Below are positions 1 to 7,216 of a stretch of 15,656 bases of DNA, in pieces. Below the pieces are notes generated by a model. It had not been told where the DNA came from and did not search any database. It saw nothing but the letters and a program-made list of their open reading frames with translations. Location of the stretch: contig CALDHX010000093.1 in the NCBI GenBank assembly GCA_937901525.1, forward strand, positions 1 to 15,656, in the 5' to 3' direction. The stretch is from an uncultured Bacteroidales bacterium. GTDB lineage: Bacteria > Bacteroidota > Bacteroidia > Bacteroidales > P3. The translations under genes and the position numbers were made by a program. Every line of letters starts with the position of its first letter. Position 1 is the first letter of the stretch.

Positions 1-2238
1 TCCTATATAATTCCAATTATTTTCTCTGTTGATAGCTTCTACTTCAACGATTCCTCCTACATTAGTTGTGGTTTGATTTATCAATTCTCCACCTTGTGCT
101 AGTCTTAATACGCCTTGGTTGATTACGACTTTGTTGCCTTCTATTGTAAATGTGCTTGCAAGAGTTTTTGTCTCGCCTGGGTTTATCTTATGATAAATCT
201 TTTGCCAAGTAGCATCACCCCAATTTGCAGAATAACCATTTGCACCAAAAGGAACGATTAAGTTTTTAGTATTTGGAGTGTGAGTAAATGCGCTACCACC
301 AACCGAAGGAGCTGTTTCTGCAAGACAAGTAATTGTTTCTAATCTACCACATTTCCAAAAAGTATATTTTCCTAATGAATCAATACTACTTGGAAGAGTT
401 ATTGAAATCAAATTACTACATTCTTCAAAAGCTCCATATCCATCATTTAATTTTCCTATTGTTGTTACTGTATTTGGAACTATAATTGAACTTATATTAT
501 CGCAATCATAAAAAGCTTCACCTCTAATAAAGGTTACAGGAGAGTTCATCACTGAATCAAGTATAGAAACACAACCACTTTTTGATTTATCACATTCAAT
601 TACGCTTGCTTCTGTAACATTATACTCTACGCCATCAATTTTAAACGTAATAAACCCTGGACATTCAAAAGAATAATTACCTATATTTAAGATTTTATTT
701 CCTGAATATTTAACGCCATCAATACTTACTCCTAAGTTAGAAAAAGAATTAGATGGGATTGTTGCATTAACTGGCAAAGTAACTTCGGTTAAAGATGGGC
801 ATTTTTCAAATGCATATTCTCCAATAGCAAGTACACTATTAGGAATAACAATTGTAGTTAAATTATCACAACTATAAAAAGAATATCTTCCAAGATTAAC
901 AACGCCACTTGGAATTGTAATTGAGGTTAAATTATCACATTCTTCAAATGCTCCGTATTCATCTGATAAATCCCCTATTGTTATTATCGTATTAGGAATA
1001 GTGATTGAAGTTAAATTCACGCATTTATGAAAACTTTTACCTCTAATAGATGTAACCGGATATAAAGATCCATTTATTGGCAAATGAGAAGGAATTGACA
1101 ATGCTCCACTTTTACTTACAGGACATTTCACTACACTTAATTCATTTGCACTATTATAAGGAATACCATTCAAATAGAAAGTAGTAAATCCAGGATAAGT
1201 AAGCACATAGTTTCCTATAATCAAACTATCACTTCCCCCATACACTATATCATCAAAAGTTTTCGCACCAGCTCCTTCAAATGCATTAGAAGCAATAATA
1301 GCATTTTGTGGCAAAAAAACCGAATTCAATCCTAAGCAAAAAGCAAAAGCATCATTTGCAATAGAAGTTATAGTATTTGGAATTGAAACAGAGGTTATTG
1401 CTTCACAATTCACAAAAGCCTCTGGTGCAATAGTAGTAACAGGAAACAAATCGCCTCCTATGTTTAACGAAGCAGGTATTATAATCGCACCACTTTTTGA
1501 TTCGGGACATTTTCTTACACTTAATTCAGAAGATCTATATAAAGACCCATTAAGATTAAAGGTCATTAAACCTGCGTAAGCAAATTTATAAGAACCTACA
1601 TTCAATGTATCTTTTCCTACATAGGTTATATCATTATTAATTATAATCTTTCCTGAATTTTCAAAAGCATCAACGGCAAAAATACAAGTTTGAGGTAATC
1701 TAACATTAGATAACATATTGCAATCACTAAACGCTTTTTTCCCAACATTATCTACACTGTTTGGTATATCAATTTCTACCAAATTATTACAATATTGAAA
1801 AGCCTGTCTGCCAATAGAATTTACATTACCAAGCAAAACTTCTGACAAAGCATCACAACTATAAAAAGTATAAGAGCCTATACGTATTACACTATTAGGC
1901 AAAGAGATTGATTGTAAACTATCACATTCTTCAAATGCTCCATAATTATCTGAATCTGTACCTATTGTTGTAATTGTGCCTGGTATATCAACCGCTTTTA
2001 AATAATCATTATTAAGAAAAGCGCCCCCTTTGATAGAGGTAACCGTATAAGACATTCCCTCATAAAAAATAGTTGAAGGAATAGAAACTACCGAGGTTTG
2101 TGAATTGTAGCTTACTACAGCCAATTTATCATCTCCAATCACTTCAAAAGTAAAATTACTTTTTTGGAATTGTTCGCCTTGCGAGAAACATACACAAGAA
2201 AATAACAAAGATAAAATTACGATTATTGCTCTTTTCAT
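1..2238 (-). CDS. Secreted BspA-type leucine-rich-repeat protein (C-terminus off the window)
   Basis: The ATG at 2238 opens a frame with no stop down to base 1, giving 746 visible codons; the C-terminus is missing. Residues 1-20 form a signal peptide: a KR start, a hydrophobic core and a likely cut after CFSQ. Most of the rest is short BspA/LRR_5 units of the form AF..C..L..I.IP.SV..IG. They are grouped into modules introduced by KCPxSKSG-like sequences near residues 243, 370 and 550. Three units carry an elongated turn ending in YGAFEEC. The visible end (about residues 650-746) leaves the LRR pattern for a beta-rich segment containing GGELINQTTTNVGG, which suggests a cell-surface C-terminal domain further on; type IX secretion is possible but the signal is not in view. 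Family members bind host matrix or other surfaces; the ligand here is unknown. It has its own promoter at 2267-2297. Confidence 0.88.
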   Translation of the reverse strand, partial: MKRAIIVILSLLFSCVCFSQGEQFQKSNFTFEVIGDDKLAVVSYNSQTSVVSIPSTIFYEGMSYTVTSIKGGAFLNNDYLKAVDIPGTITTIGTDSDNYGAFEECDSLQSISLPNSVIRIGSYTFYSCDALSEVLLGNVNSIGRQAFQYCNNLVEIDIPNSVDNVGKKAFSDCNMLSNVRLPQTCIFAVDAFENSGKIIINNDITYVGKDTLNVGSYKFAYAGLMTFNLNGSLYRSSELSVRKCPESKSGAIIIPASLNIGGDLFPVTTIAPEAFVNCEAITSVSIPNTITSIANDAFAFCLGLNSVFLPQNAIIASNAFEGAGAKTFDDIVYGGSDSLIIGNYVLTYPGFTTFYLNGIPYNSANELSVVKCPVSKSGALSIPSHLPINGSLYPVTSIRGKSFHKCVNLTSITIPNTIITIGDLSDEYGAFEECDNLTSITIPSGVVNLGRYSFYSCDNLTTIVIPNSVLAIGEYAFEKCPSLTEVTLPVNATIPSNSFSNLGVSIDGVKYSGNKILNIGNYSFECPGFITFKIDGVEYNVTEASVIECDKSKSGCVSILDSVMNSPVTFIRGEAFYDCDNISSIIVPNTVTTIGKLNDGYGAFEECSNLISITLPSSIDSLGKYTFWKCGRLETITCLAETAPSVGGSAFTHTPNTKNLIVPFGANGYSANWGDATWQKIYHKINPGETKTLASTFTIEGNKVVINQGVLRLAQGGELINQTTTNVGGIVEVEAINRENNWNYIG

Positions 2239-2266
2239 TTCTTTTAAGTATTAATATTCATAAATG

Positions 2267-2297
2267 CAAATATATACAAACTTCCAAATAACACAAA
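2267..2297 (-). promoter_or_regulatory. Bacteroidetes-type promoter for the LRR gene
   Basis: On the minus strand a TTTG (plus-strand CAAA at 2294-2297) is followed by exactly 19 nt and then TATATTTG (plus-strand CAAATATA at 2267-2274). This matches the Bacteroidetes sigma-ABfr consensus TTTG-N19-21-TAnnTTTG. The start codon at 2238 lies about 29 nt downstream of the -7 element, so the leader is short. A-tracts with a 21-bp period lie immediately upstream and could act like an UP element. Confidence 0.75.
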
Positions 2298-2361
2298 GAA
2301 ATATTAAAAAAAAGCAAAGAAAAATTTAAAAAAAACAAAGAAAAAATTTAAAAAAACAAAG
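2294..2361. repeat. Phased A-tract array, 21-bp period
   Basis: CAAAG occurs at 2294, 2315, 2336 and 2357, exactly 21 bp apart each time. Between the copies are runs of A and A/T, of the form AAAAATTTAAAAAAA. Twenty-one bp is two helical turns, so the A-tracts face the same side of the helix and intrinsic curvature is expected. The array begins at the -33 element of the LRR promoter and extends upstream of it. The same unit reappears at 15601-15627. Confidence 0.7.
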
Positions 2362-2390
2362 ATTTTTTTTCAATAAAGAATTACAGAATT

Positions 2391-2460
2391 TGCAGACGAC
2401 TATGCACAGCGTGCAGACAACCCTGCACAGTATGCAGACAACCCTGCACAGCGTGCAGAC
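2391..2460. repeat. 21-bp tandem repeat, 3.3 copies
   Basis: Units start at 2391, 2412 and 2433, with a 7-nt partial unit at 2454-2460. Each begins TGCAGAC and contains TGCACAG. The second and third units differ only in the last two bases (TA versus CG); the first has three further changes near its middle. GC content is well above the surrounding A/T sequence. One plus-strand frame reads as a heptad (LHSVQTT-like) and stays open across the array, so the repeat could be the remnant of a repetitive coding segment. No function can be assigned from sequence. Confidence 0.85.
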
Positions 2461-2604
2461 AATAATAATAAATATAATAATATAAATAATAATAAATATA
2501 ACTAAAGAAAAAAAAATAAAAAAAAGAAAAAAAAGAAAAATTTTGTCAAATATTAAACAATGAAAAGAATTTGTTTATTGTGCTTAGATTTATTCTTTTT
2601 TTTG

Positions 2605-2612
2605 TATATTTG
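2605..2612 (+). promoter_or_regulatory. -7 element of the dusB-uvrB-mnmE operon promoter
   Basis: TATATTTG matches the Bacteroidetes -7 consensus TAnnTTTG and lies 38 nt before the preferred dusB ATG at 2651. No TTTG sits 19-21 nt upstream; the nearest TTG (2578-2580) is 24 nt away, so the -33 half is weak. The GTG at 2630 would fall almost on the expected transcription start, which supports the ATG at 2651 as the start. Confidence 0.5.
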
Positions 2613-2650
2613 CACATTTTATAATATCTGTGTATATAATTGCAAAAAAA

Positions 2651-3628
2651 ATGAAGATAAAAGACATTTTACCTGAGTTTAGCCTTGGACTTTCTCCTAT
2701 GGAGGGAGTTACAACGCCTTGTTTTAGACAGATTTGCAAGAGATATGGAGCAGATGTTTTATTTACTGAATTCATTTCTTCTGACGCTTTGGTTAGAGAG
2801 ATTGAAAGTAGTCATAAAAAAATGAATTTCAAGGAAGAAGAACGCCCTTTGGTTGTTCAGATTTTTGGAAACAATGAAGTAAGTCTTTGTAATGCCGCTC
2901 TTTTAGCAGAGGAAAGTGGTTGTGATTGGGTAGATATAAACTGGGGATGTCCTGTTAGAAAAGTAGCTGGCAAGGGTTGTGGCAGTGGCATTTTGAATGA
3001 CATTGACAAAATGGAGCGTTTGACTAAAAAGGTTGTTGAATGTGTAAAAAAACCTGTAAGTGTGAAAACGCGTCTTGGATATAGCGATGACAACAAGCCT
3101 ATTTTAGAAGTTGCAGAAAGAATGCAAGACGTTGGAGTGGAACTTATCAGTATTCATGGCAGAACACGTAGTCAAATGTATAAGGGTGAGGCAGATTGGT
3201 CTTTGATTGGGGAGGTGAAAAATAATCAAAGAATGAAAATTCCTATTTTTGGTAATGGAGATATTACTTCGGCAGAAAAAATGTTGGAGTATAAGAATAG
3301 ATATGGCGTTGATGGAATTTTAATAGGTAGAGCTGCAATGGGTAATCCTTTTATTTTCAGACAATGTAAGGATATTTTAGTTGGAAAAAACAACAGCAAA
3401 TTCTCTATTAAGGAAAGAGTTAGTGTGTGTAAGGAACATTTGGAAGGATTAAAGCAGTGGAGAGGTGATAGATACGCTATTTTGGAAATGAGAAAATTTT
3501 ATAGTGGTTATTTTAGAGGATTAGATAACTTTAAGCCTTTTAGAATTCGCTTAGTTACTACAAATGATTATGCAGAAATAGAAGAAATATTGTCTTTGGT
3601 AGAAAAAGAGTTTGATTATGAATTTTGA
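2651..3628 (+). CDS. dusB: tRNA-dihydrouridine synthase (DusB-like)
   Basis: This FMN- and NADPH-dependent enzyme reduces uridine to dihydrouridine in the D-loop of tRNA. The start at ATG 2651 gives 325 residues, normal for the family; an in-frame GTG at 2630 would add seven residues but lies too close to the promoter. Visible motifs are the N-terminal LGLSPMEGVTTPCFR flavin loop, DINWGCPVRKV with the expected catalytic Cys100, VSVKTRLG (Lys139), the HGRTRSQMYKG segment (169-179), and the phosphate-binding NGDI and GRAAMGNP near 202-233. It is the first gene of an operon and its last codons overlap uvrB by 11 nt. DusB is the likeliest subfamily, but DusA or DusC specificity cannot be excluded by eye. 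Confidence 0.92.
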   Translation: MKIKDILPEFSLGLSPMEGVTTPCFRQICKRYGADVLFTEFISSDALVREIESSHKKMNFKEEERPLVVQIFGNNEVSLCNAALLAEESGCDWVDINWGCPVRKVAGKGCGSGILNDIDKMERLTKKVVECVKKPVSVKTRLGYSDDNKPILEVAERMQDVGVELISIHGRTRSQMYKGEADWSLIGEVKNNQRMKIPIFGNGDITSAEKMLEYKNRYGVDGILIGRAAMGNPFIFRQCKDILVGKNNSKFSIKERVSVCKEHLEGLKQWRGDRYAILEMRKFYSGYFRGLDNFKPFRIRLVTTNDYAEIEEILSLVEKEFDYEF

Positions 3629-5579
3629 GCTTGTAGCAGATTTTAAACCTATGGGCGATCAGCCTTTGGCTATTGAGCAACTTGTTAGGGGTGTAAGAAA
3701 CAATACTCCTGCACAAGTGTTACAAGGTGTTACAGGTTCTGGAAAAACTTTTACGATTGCAAACGTAATTGAGCAATTAAATAAACCTACTCTTGTACTT
3801 AGTCATAATAAGACACTTGCTGCTCAATTGTTTAGTGAGTTTAAGAATTTCTTTCCAAATAATGCAGTAGAATATTTTGTTTCTTATTATGATTATTATC
3901 AACCTGAGGCTTACATTGCTCAAACAAATACTTATATTGAAAAAGATTTATCGATTAATGATGAATTAGAAAAATTAAGGCTTTCTGCTGCATCTGCTCT
4001 TTTATCAGGTAGAAGAGATGTTATTGTAGTTAGTAGTGTAAGTTGTATTTATGGAATTGGTAATCCTGAAGATTTTGCTAATGGTACAATATATATTTCT
4101 GTTGGTCAAAGACTTGAAAGAAATAAATTTCTATTAGATTTAGTAGATAGTTTATATTCGCGAAATGAGATAGAATTTTCAAGAGGTAAATTTAGAGTTA
4201 AGGGTGATGTTATTGATATTTTTCCACCTTATTTAGATTATGCTTATAGATTGTTTTTCTTTGATGATGAAGTAGAAGCTATTGAGGTTATTGAACCTTC
4301 AAGTGGTAGAAGGGTTGAAAGAAGAAGCGATGTAATTATTTATCCAGCAGGGAATTTCTTAACAAATAAAGACAGTTTACCAAGAGTATTGAAGCAGATT
4401 CAATTGGATATGTTTGACAGATGCGATGAATTTCGTCAAATGGGGCAAATGCTTGAAGCTAAACGTTTAGAGGAAAGGGTGAATAATGATTTGGAGATGC
4501 TGCAAGAATTAGGTTATTGCAGTGGAATTGAAAACTATTCTCGTTATTTTGATGGCAGAAAACCTGGTTCAAGACCCTTTTGTTTGATTGATTATTTCCC
4601 TGAGGATTTTCTTTTGGTTATTGATGAAAGTCATGTTACCGTACCTCAAATTCACGCTATGTATGGTGGAGATAGAAGTAGAAAGGAATCACTTGTGCAA
4701 TATGGTTTTAGGTTACCTTCGGCCTTTGATAATAGACCACTAAGATTTGAAGAATTTGAAAGCTTGCACAAGGAAACTATTTATATTTCTGCTACGCCTG
4801 CTGATTTTGAATTACAAAAAGCAGAAGGAATTGTAGTAGAACAAATTATTAGACCAACTGGACTTTTGGATCCTGAAATAGAAGTGCGTCCTGCTCAAAA
4901 TCAAATTGATGATTTACTTGATGAGATTGAAAGAATTGTTGGCAGAGGAGAAAGAGTACTAGTTACTACTCTTACTAAGCGTATGGCAGAAGAATTGAGT
5001 AGATATTTAACTAATTTAGGTGTAAGAAATAAATACATACATTCTGACGTTGAAACTTTGGAAAGAGTTGAAATTATGCAGGAGTTGAGAGTTGGGGTAT
5101 TTGATGTGTTAATAGGAGTTAATCTTTTAAGAGAGGGACTGGATTTACCTGAGGTAAGTTTAGTCGCTATTTTAGATGCAGACAAGGAAGGTTTTTTAAG
5201 AAATGACAAGGCTCTTATTCAAACTATTGGTAGAGCTGCAAGAAATGCTAATAGCAAGGCTATTCTTTATGCAGATAGAATTACAAAAAGTATGCAAAGA
5301 GCTATTGATGAGAATAAGAAAAATAGAAAGAAACAAGAGGAATATAATCGTTTGCATAATATAACACCTACTCAGGTGAAAAGAAGTTTAAACGATAACA
5401 TTTCTAATTTAAAACCTCAAAAGGAAGTAAAAAAAGAAAGAGCAGTCGCTACACAAAGCAAACCTTTGAGTATTGAGGAATTGGAAGAATTAATGTATTT
5501 AGCGGTGGAAGAATTAGATTTTAAAAAGGCCGCTGAATATAGAGATGCTATAACTAAGATTAAAAAAGAAAAAAAATAA
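3618..5579 (+). CDS. uvrB: UvrABC system protein B (excinuclease subunit UvrB)
   Basis: UvrB is the damage-verifying helicase-like subunit of nucleotide excision repair. It is loaded by UvrA and hands damaged DNA to UvrC. The chosen ATG (3618) gives 653 residues, close to the usual 660-680. Motifs in order are Walker A GVTGSGKT (37-44), the beta-hairpin region YDYYQPEAYI (91-100) that probes damaged DNA, the Walker B type DESH box (336-339), helicase motifs including ATP-binding RxxR in TIGRAARN, and a C-terminal UVR domain (about 618-650) that contacts UvrC. A TTG at 3612 would add two residues and is less likely. The start overlaps the end of dusB, which implies translational coupling. The gene looks intact. 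Confidence 0.97.
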   Translation: MNFELVADFKPMGDQPLAIEQLVRGVRNNTPAQVLQGVTGSGKTFTIANVIEQLNKPTLVLSHNKTLAAQLFSEFKNFFPNNAVEYFVSYYDYYQPEAYIAQTNTYIEKDLSINDELEKLRLSAASALLSGRRDVIVVSSVSCIYGIGNPEDFANGTIYISVGQRLERNKFLLDLVDSLYSRNEIEFSRGKFRVKGDVIDIFPPYLDYAYRLFFFDDEVEAIEVIEPSSGRRVERRSDVIIYPAGNFLTNKDSLPRVLKQIQLDMFDRCDEFRQMGQMLEAKRLEERVNNDLEMLQELGYCSGIENYSRYFDGRKPGSRPFCLIDYFPEDFLLVIDESHVTVPQIHAMYGGDRSRKESLVQYGFRLPSAFDNRPLRFEEFESLHKETIYISATPADFELQKAEGIVVEQIIRPTGLLDPEIEVRPAQNQIDDLLDEIERIVGRGERVLVTTLTKRMAEELSRYLTNLGVRNKYIHSDVETLERVEIMQELRVGVFDVLIGVNLLREGLDLPEVSLVAILDADKEGFLRNDKALIQTIGRAARNANSKAILYADRITKSMQRAIDENKKNRKKQEEYNRLHNITPTQVKRSLNDNISNLKPQKEVKKERAVATQSKPLSIEELEELMYLAVEELDFKKAAEYRDAITKIKKEKK

Positions 5580-5591
5580 ATAATTAACGAT

Positions 5592-6998
5592 ATGACTGAT
5601 ATAAATAACATGAAAGATACAATTTGTGCACCGGCTACACCGGCTTCTCCTTCTGCAATAGGAGTTATTAGAGTATCTGGTGAAATGTCTATTGAAATAA
5701 TGAAAGGGTTGTTTCGATTATTGGATGGTAAAAAGGAAGATTTTAAGCAAACCATTAATCCAAAGGTGAGAATAGGTAATATTATAGATTTTAATAAAAG
5801 AGTGGTTGATCAAGTGGTTTGTACTTTCTTCTTTGCACCTCGCTCCTATACAGGAGAGAATACAGTGGAAATTTCACATCATGGTTCTCCTTATATTCAA
5901 AATAAAATTTTGGAATTATTAATTGCAAATGGAGCAAGAATGGCTAAGAATGGTGAGTTTTCTCAAAGAGCTTTCCTTAATGGGAAAATGAACCTTTCTC
6001 AAACTGAAGCTGTGGCTGATTTAATTCAATCGCGCAGTGCTATTGCTCATCATTTGGCTATACAACAACTTAAAGGTGGGTATCAAAAAACCCTTTCTAT
6101 TCTTAGAAAAGATCTTATTAACTTCCTTAGTTTATTAGAAATTGAATTAGATTTTTCTGAAGAAGATTTAGAATTTGCTCAAAGAGAAAAACTTGTTGAA
6201 TCTATTAACAATATTGGTATAACCGTTAATAAACTTGTTAATTCTTTCTCAGCTGGTAATGCATTTAAGAATGGTTTACCTATCGCTATTATCGGCAAGC
6301 CTAATGCTGGTAAATCTACTCTTTTTAATGCTATTTTGAACGATGAAAGAGCTATCGTTTCTTCTATTGCAGGTACCACAAGAGATACTATTGAAGAAAT
6401 GGTTACTTTTAATGGTGTAGAATATCGTTTTATTGATACTGCTGGTATTAGAAAAAGTACCGACCCTATTGAATTAGAAGGAATAAAACGTTCTTATAAA
6501 GCAATTGAAGATGCTAATATAGTTATTTATGTGGCTGATGTGAACGAAATGTTACCTTCAGAAGCTCAATTTGACTTAATTGAAACAGATAAACAAATTA
6601 GCTTAAAAGGCAAAAAAATTATTATAATAGCTAATAAGTTCTGCGAAGAGGATTTGCTTGAAAAAGAAATTAAAGGCTGGGAAGAATTGAATGCTGTAAA
6701 GGCTGTTGCTAAGGATAAAGTAGGTATTGATGATTTAATTAATAGAATTGCAACTATAGCCCATAATGAGATTGTAAATATCGATGTATTAACTACTAAT
6801 GCTCGACATTGGGAAGCTTTGAAAAAAGCAAATGATGCTCTAAAAACTGCAAAAGACAATATAAACAACCAAATGCCAACAGATATTATAGCATCGGATA
6901 TTAGAGAAGTGCTACACTATTTAGGAGAAATCACAGGAGAAGTAACAACAGACGAGCTGCTTTCTAATATATTCTCAAAATTCTGCATCGGAAAATAG
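5592..6998 (+). CDS. mnmE: tRNA uridine-5-carboxymethylaminomethyl(34) synthesis GTPase MnmE
   Basis: MnmE works with MnmG to modify U34 in the wobble position of certain tRNAs. It has 468 residues. Visible parts are the N-terminal formyl-THF-binding domain beginning near DTICAPATP, the central helical region, and a G domain with G1 GKPNAGKS (235-242), G2 GTTRDT, and G3 DTAG (282-285). The C-terminal FCIGK carries the conserved cysteine. The G4 motif reads NKFC (348-351) instead of the usual NKxD. The ATG at 5610 (MKDTICAP) is an alternative start and matches the usual MnmE N-terminus better. It follows uvrB by 12 nt in the same operon. The last ~35 codons use ATC, TTC, ACA and GGA more than the rest, which may reflect recombination at the 3' end. 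Confidence 0.96.
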   Translation: MTDINNMKDTICAPATPASPSAIGVIRVSGEMSIEIMKGLFRLLDGKKEDFKQTINPKVRIGNIIDFNKRVVDQVVCTFFFAPRSYTGENTVEISHHGSPYIQNKILELLIANGARMAKNGEFSQRAFLNGKMNLSQTEAVADLIQSRSAIAHHLAIQQLKGGYQKTLSILRKDLINFLSLLEIELDFSEEDLEFAQREKLVESINNIGITVNKLVNSFSAGNAFKNGLPIAIIGKPNAGKSTLFNAILNDERAIVSSIAGTTRDTIEEMVTFNGVEYRFIDTAGIRKSTDPIELEGIKRSYKAIEDANIVIYVADVNEMLPSEAQFDLIETDKQISLKGKKIIIIANKFCEEDLLEKEIKGWEELNAVKAVAKDKVGIDDLINRIATIAHNEIVNIDVLTTNARHWEALKKANDALKTAKDNINNQMPTDIIASDIREVLHYLGEITGEVTTDELLSNIFSKFCIGK

Positions 6999-7216
6999 AT
7001 TCTGCGTGAGAAAGTGATTTTTTGCAAAGAAAAGCGTACTATCTGCAAATATAGCTCGCAAATCACATCATTTCAAGCATTTAAAATTTCATCCATTTTT
7101 ACAGATTTTTGATTTTTAACTTCGACATTTGCAGATTTTCGCCCGTTTTGTTCTCCATCTGTACCCCGAGATAACCGAAAATTGCCGAGGGACAAAAATA
7201 TCTCATAGGTGGTGAT
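6999..7216. other. Richer-GC intergenic junction between mnmE and the accessory operon
   Basis: This gap separates the convergent mnmE and accessory genes. It is noticeably less A/T-rich than the other gaps, with segments such as CCCCGAGATAACCG and GCCGAGGGACA. ATTCTGC occurs at 6980-6986 (inside mnmE) and again at 6999-7005. ATCTGCAAAT at 7041-7050 is inverted as ATTTGCAGAT at 7127-7136. I see no ORF, tRNA or clear intrinsic terminator. It could be the scar or flank of an integrated element, but no matching copy was seen at the right side of the accessory operon. Confidence 0.5.

Larger units (their letters stand above)
2239..2650. other. Gene-free, repeat-rich intergenic region between divergent genes
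   Basis: This stretch separates the divergent LRR and dusB genes. From left to right it holds the LRR promoter, a phased A-tract array (2294-2361), a 21-bp tandem repeat of mixed composition (2391-2460), AT-only sequence in which AATAATAATAAATATA occurs twice (2461-2476 and 2485-2500), A-rich sequence to about 2540, and the dusB promoter. A 27-codon ORF (2402-2485) spans the mixed repeat, but I see no start signals that support it as a gene. No RNA gene was recognised. Confidence 0.7.

Noticed and set aside
2391..2460. A CRISPR array
   Set aside because: The repeats are directly adjacent with no spacers, and no cas gene is present.
2402..2485. A 27-codon plus-strand ORF over the 21-bp repeat
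   Set aside because: It is generated by the repeat itself, lacks a promoter or clear ribosome site, and ends in AT-only sequence.
2857..3096. Minus-strand ORFs inside dusB, uvrB, mnmE and the S41 gene
   Set aside because: They are antisense shadows of well-supported genes and show no recognisable protein family.
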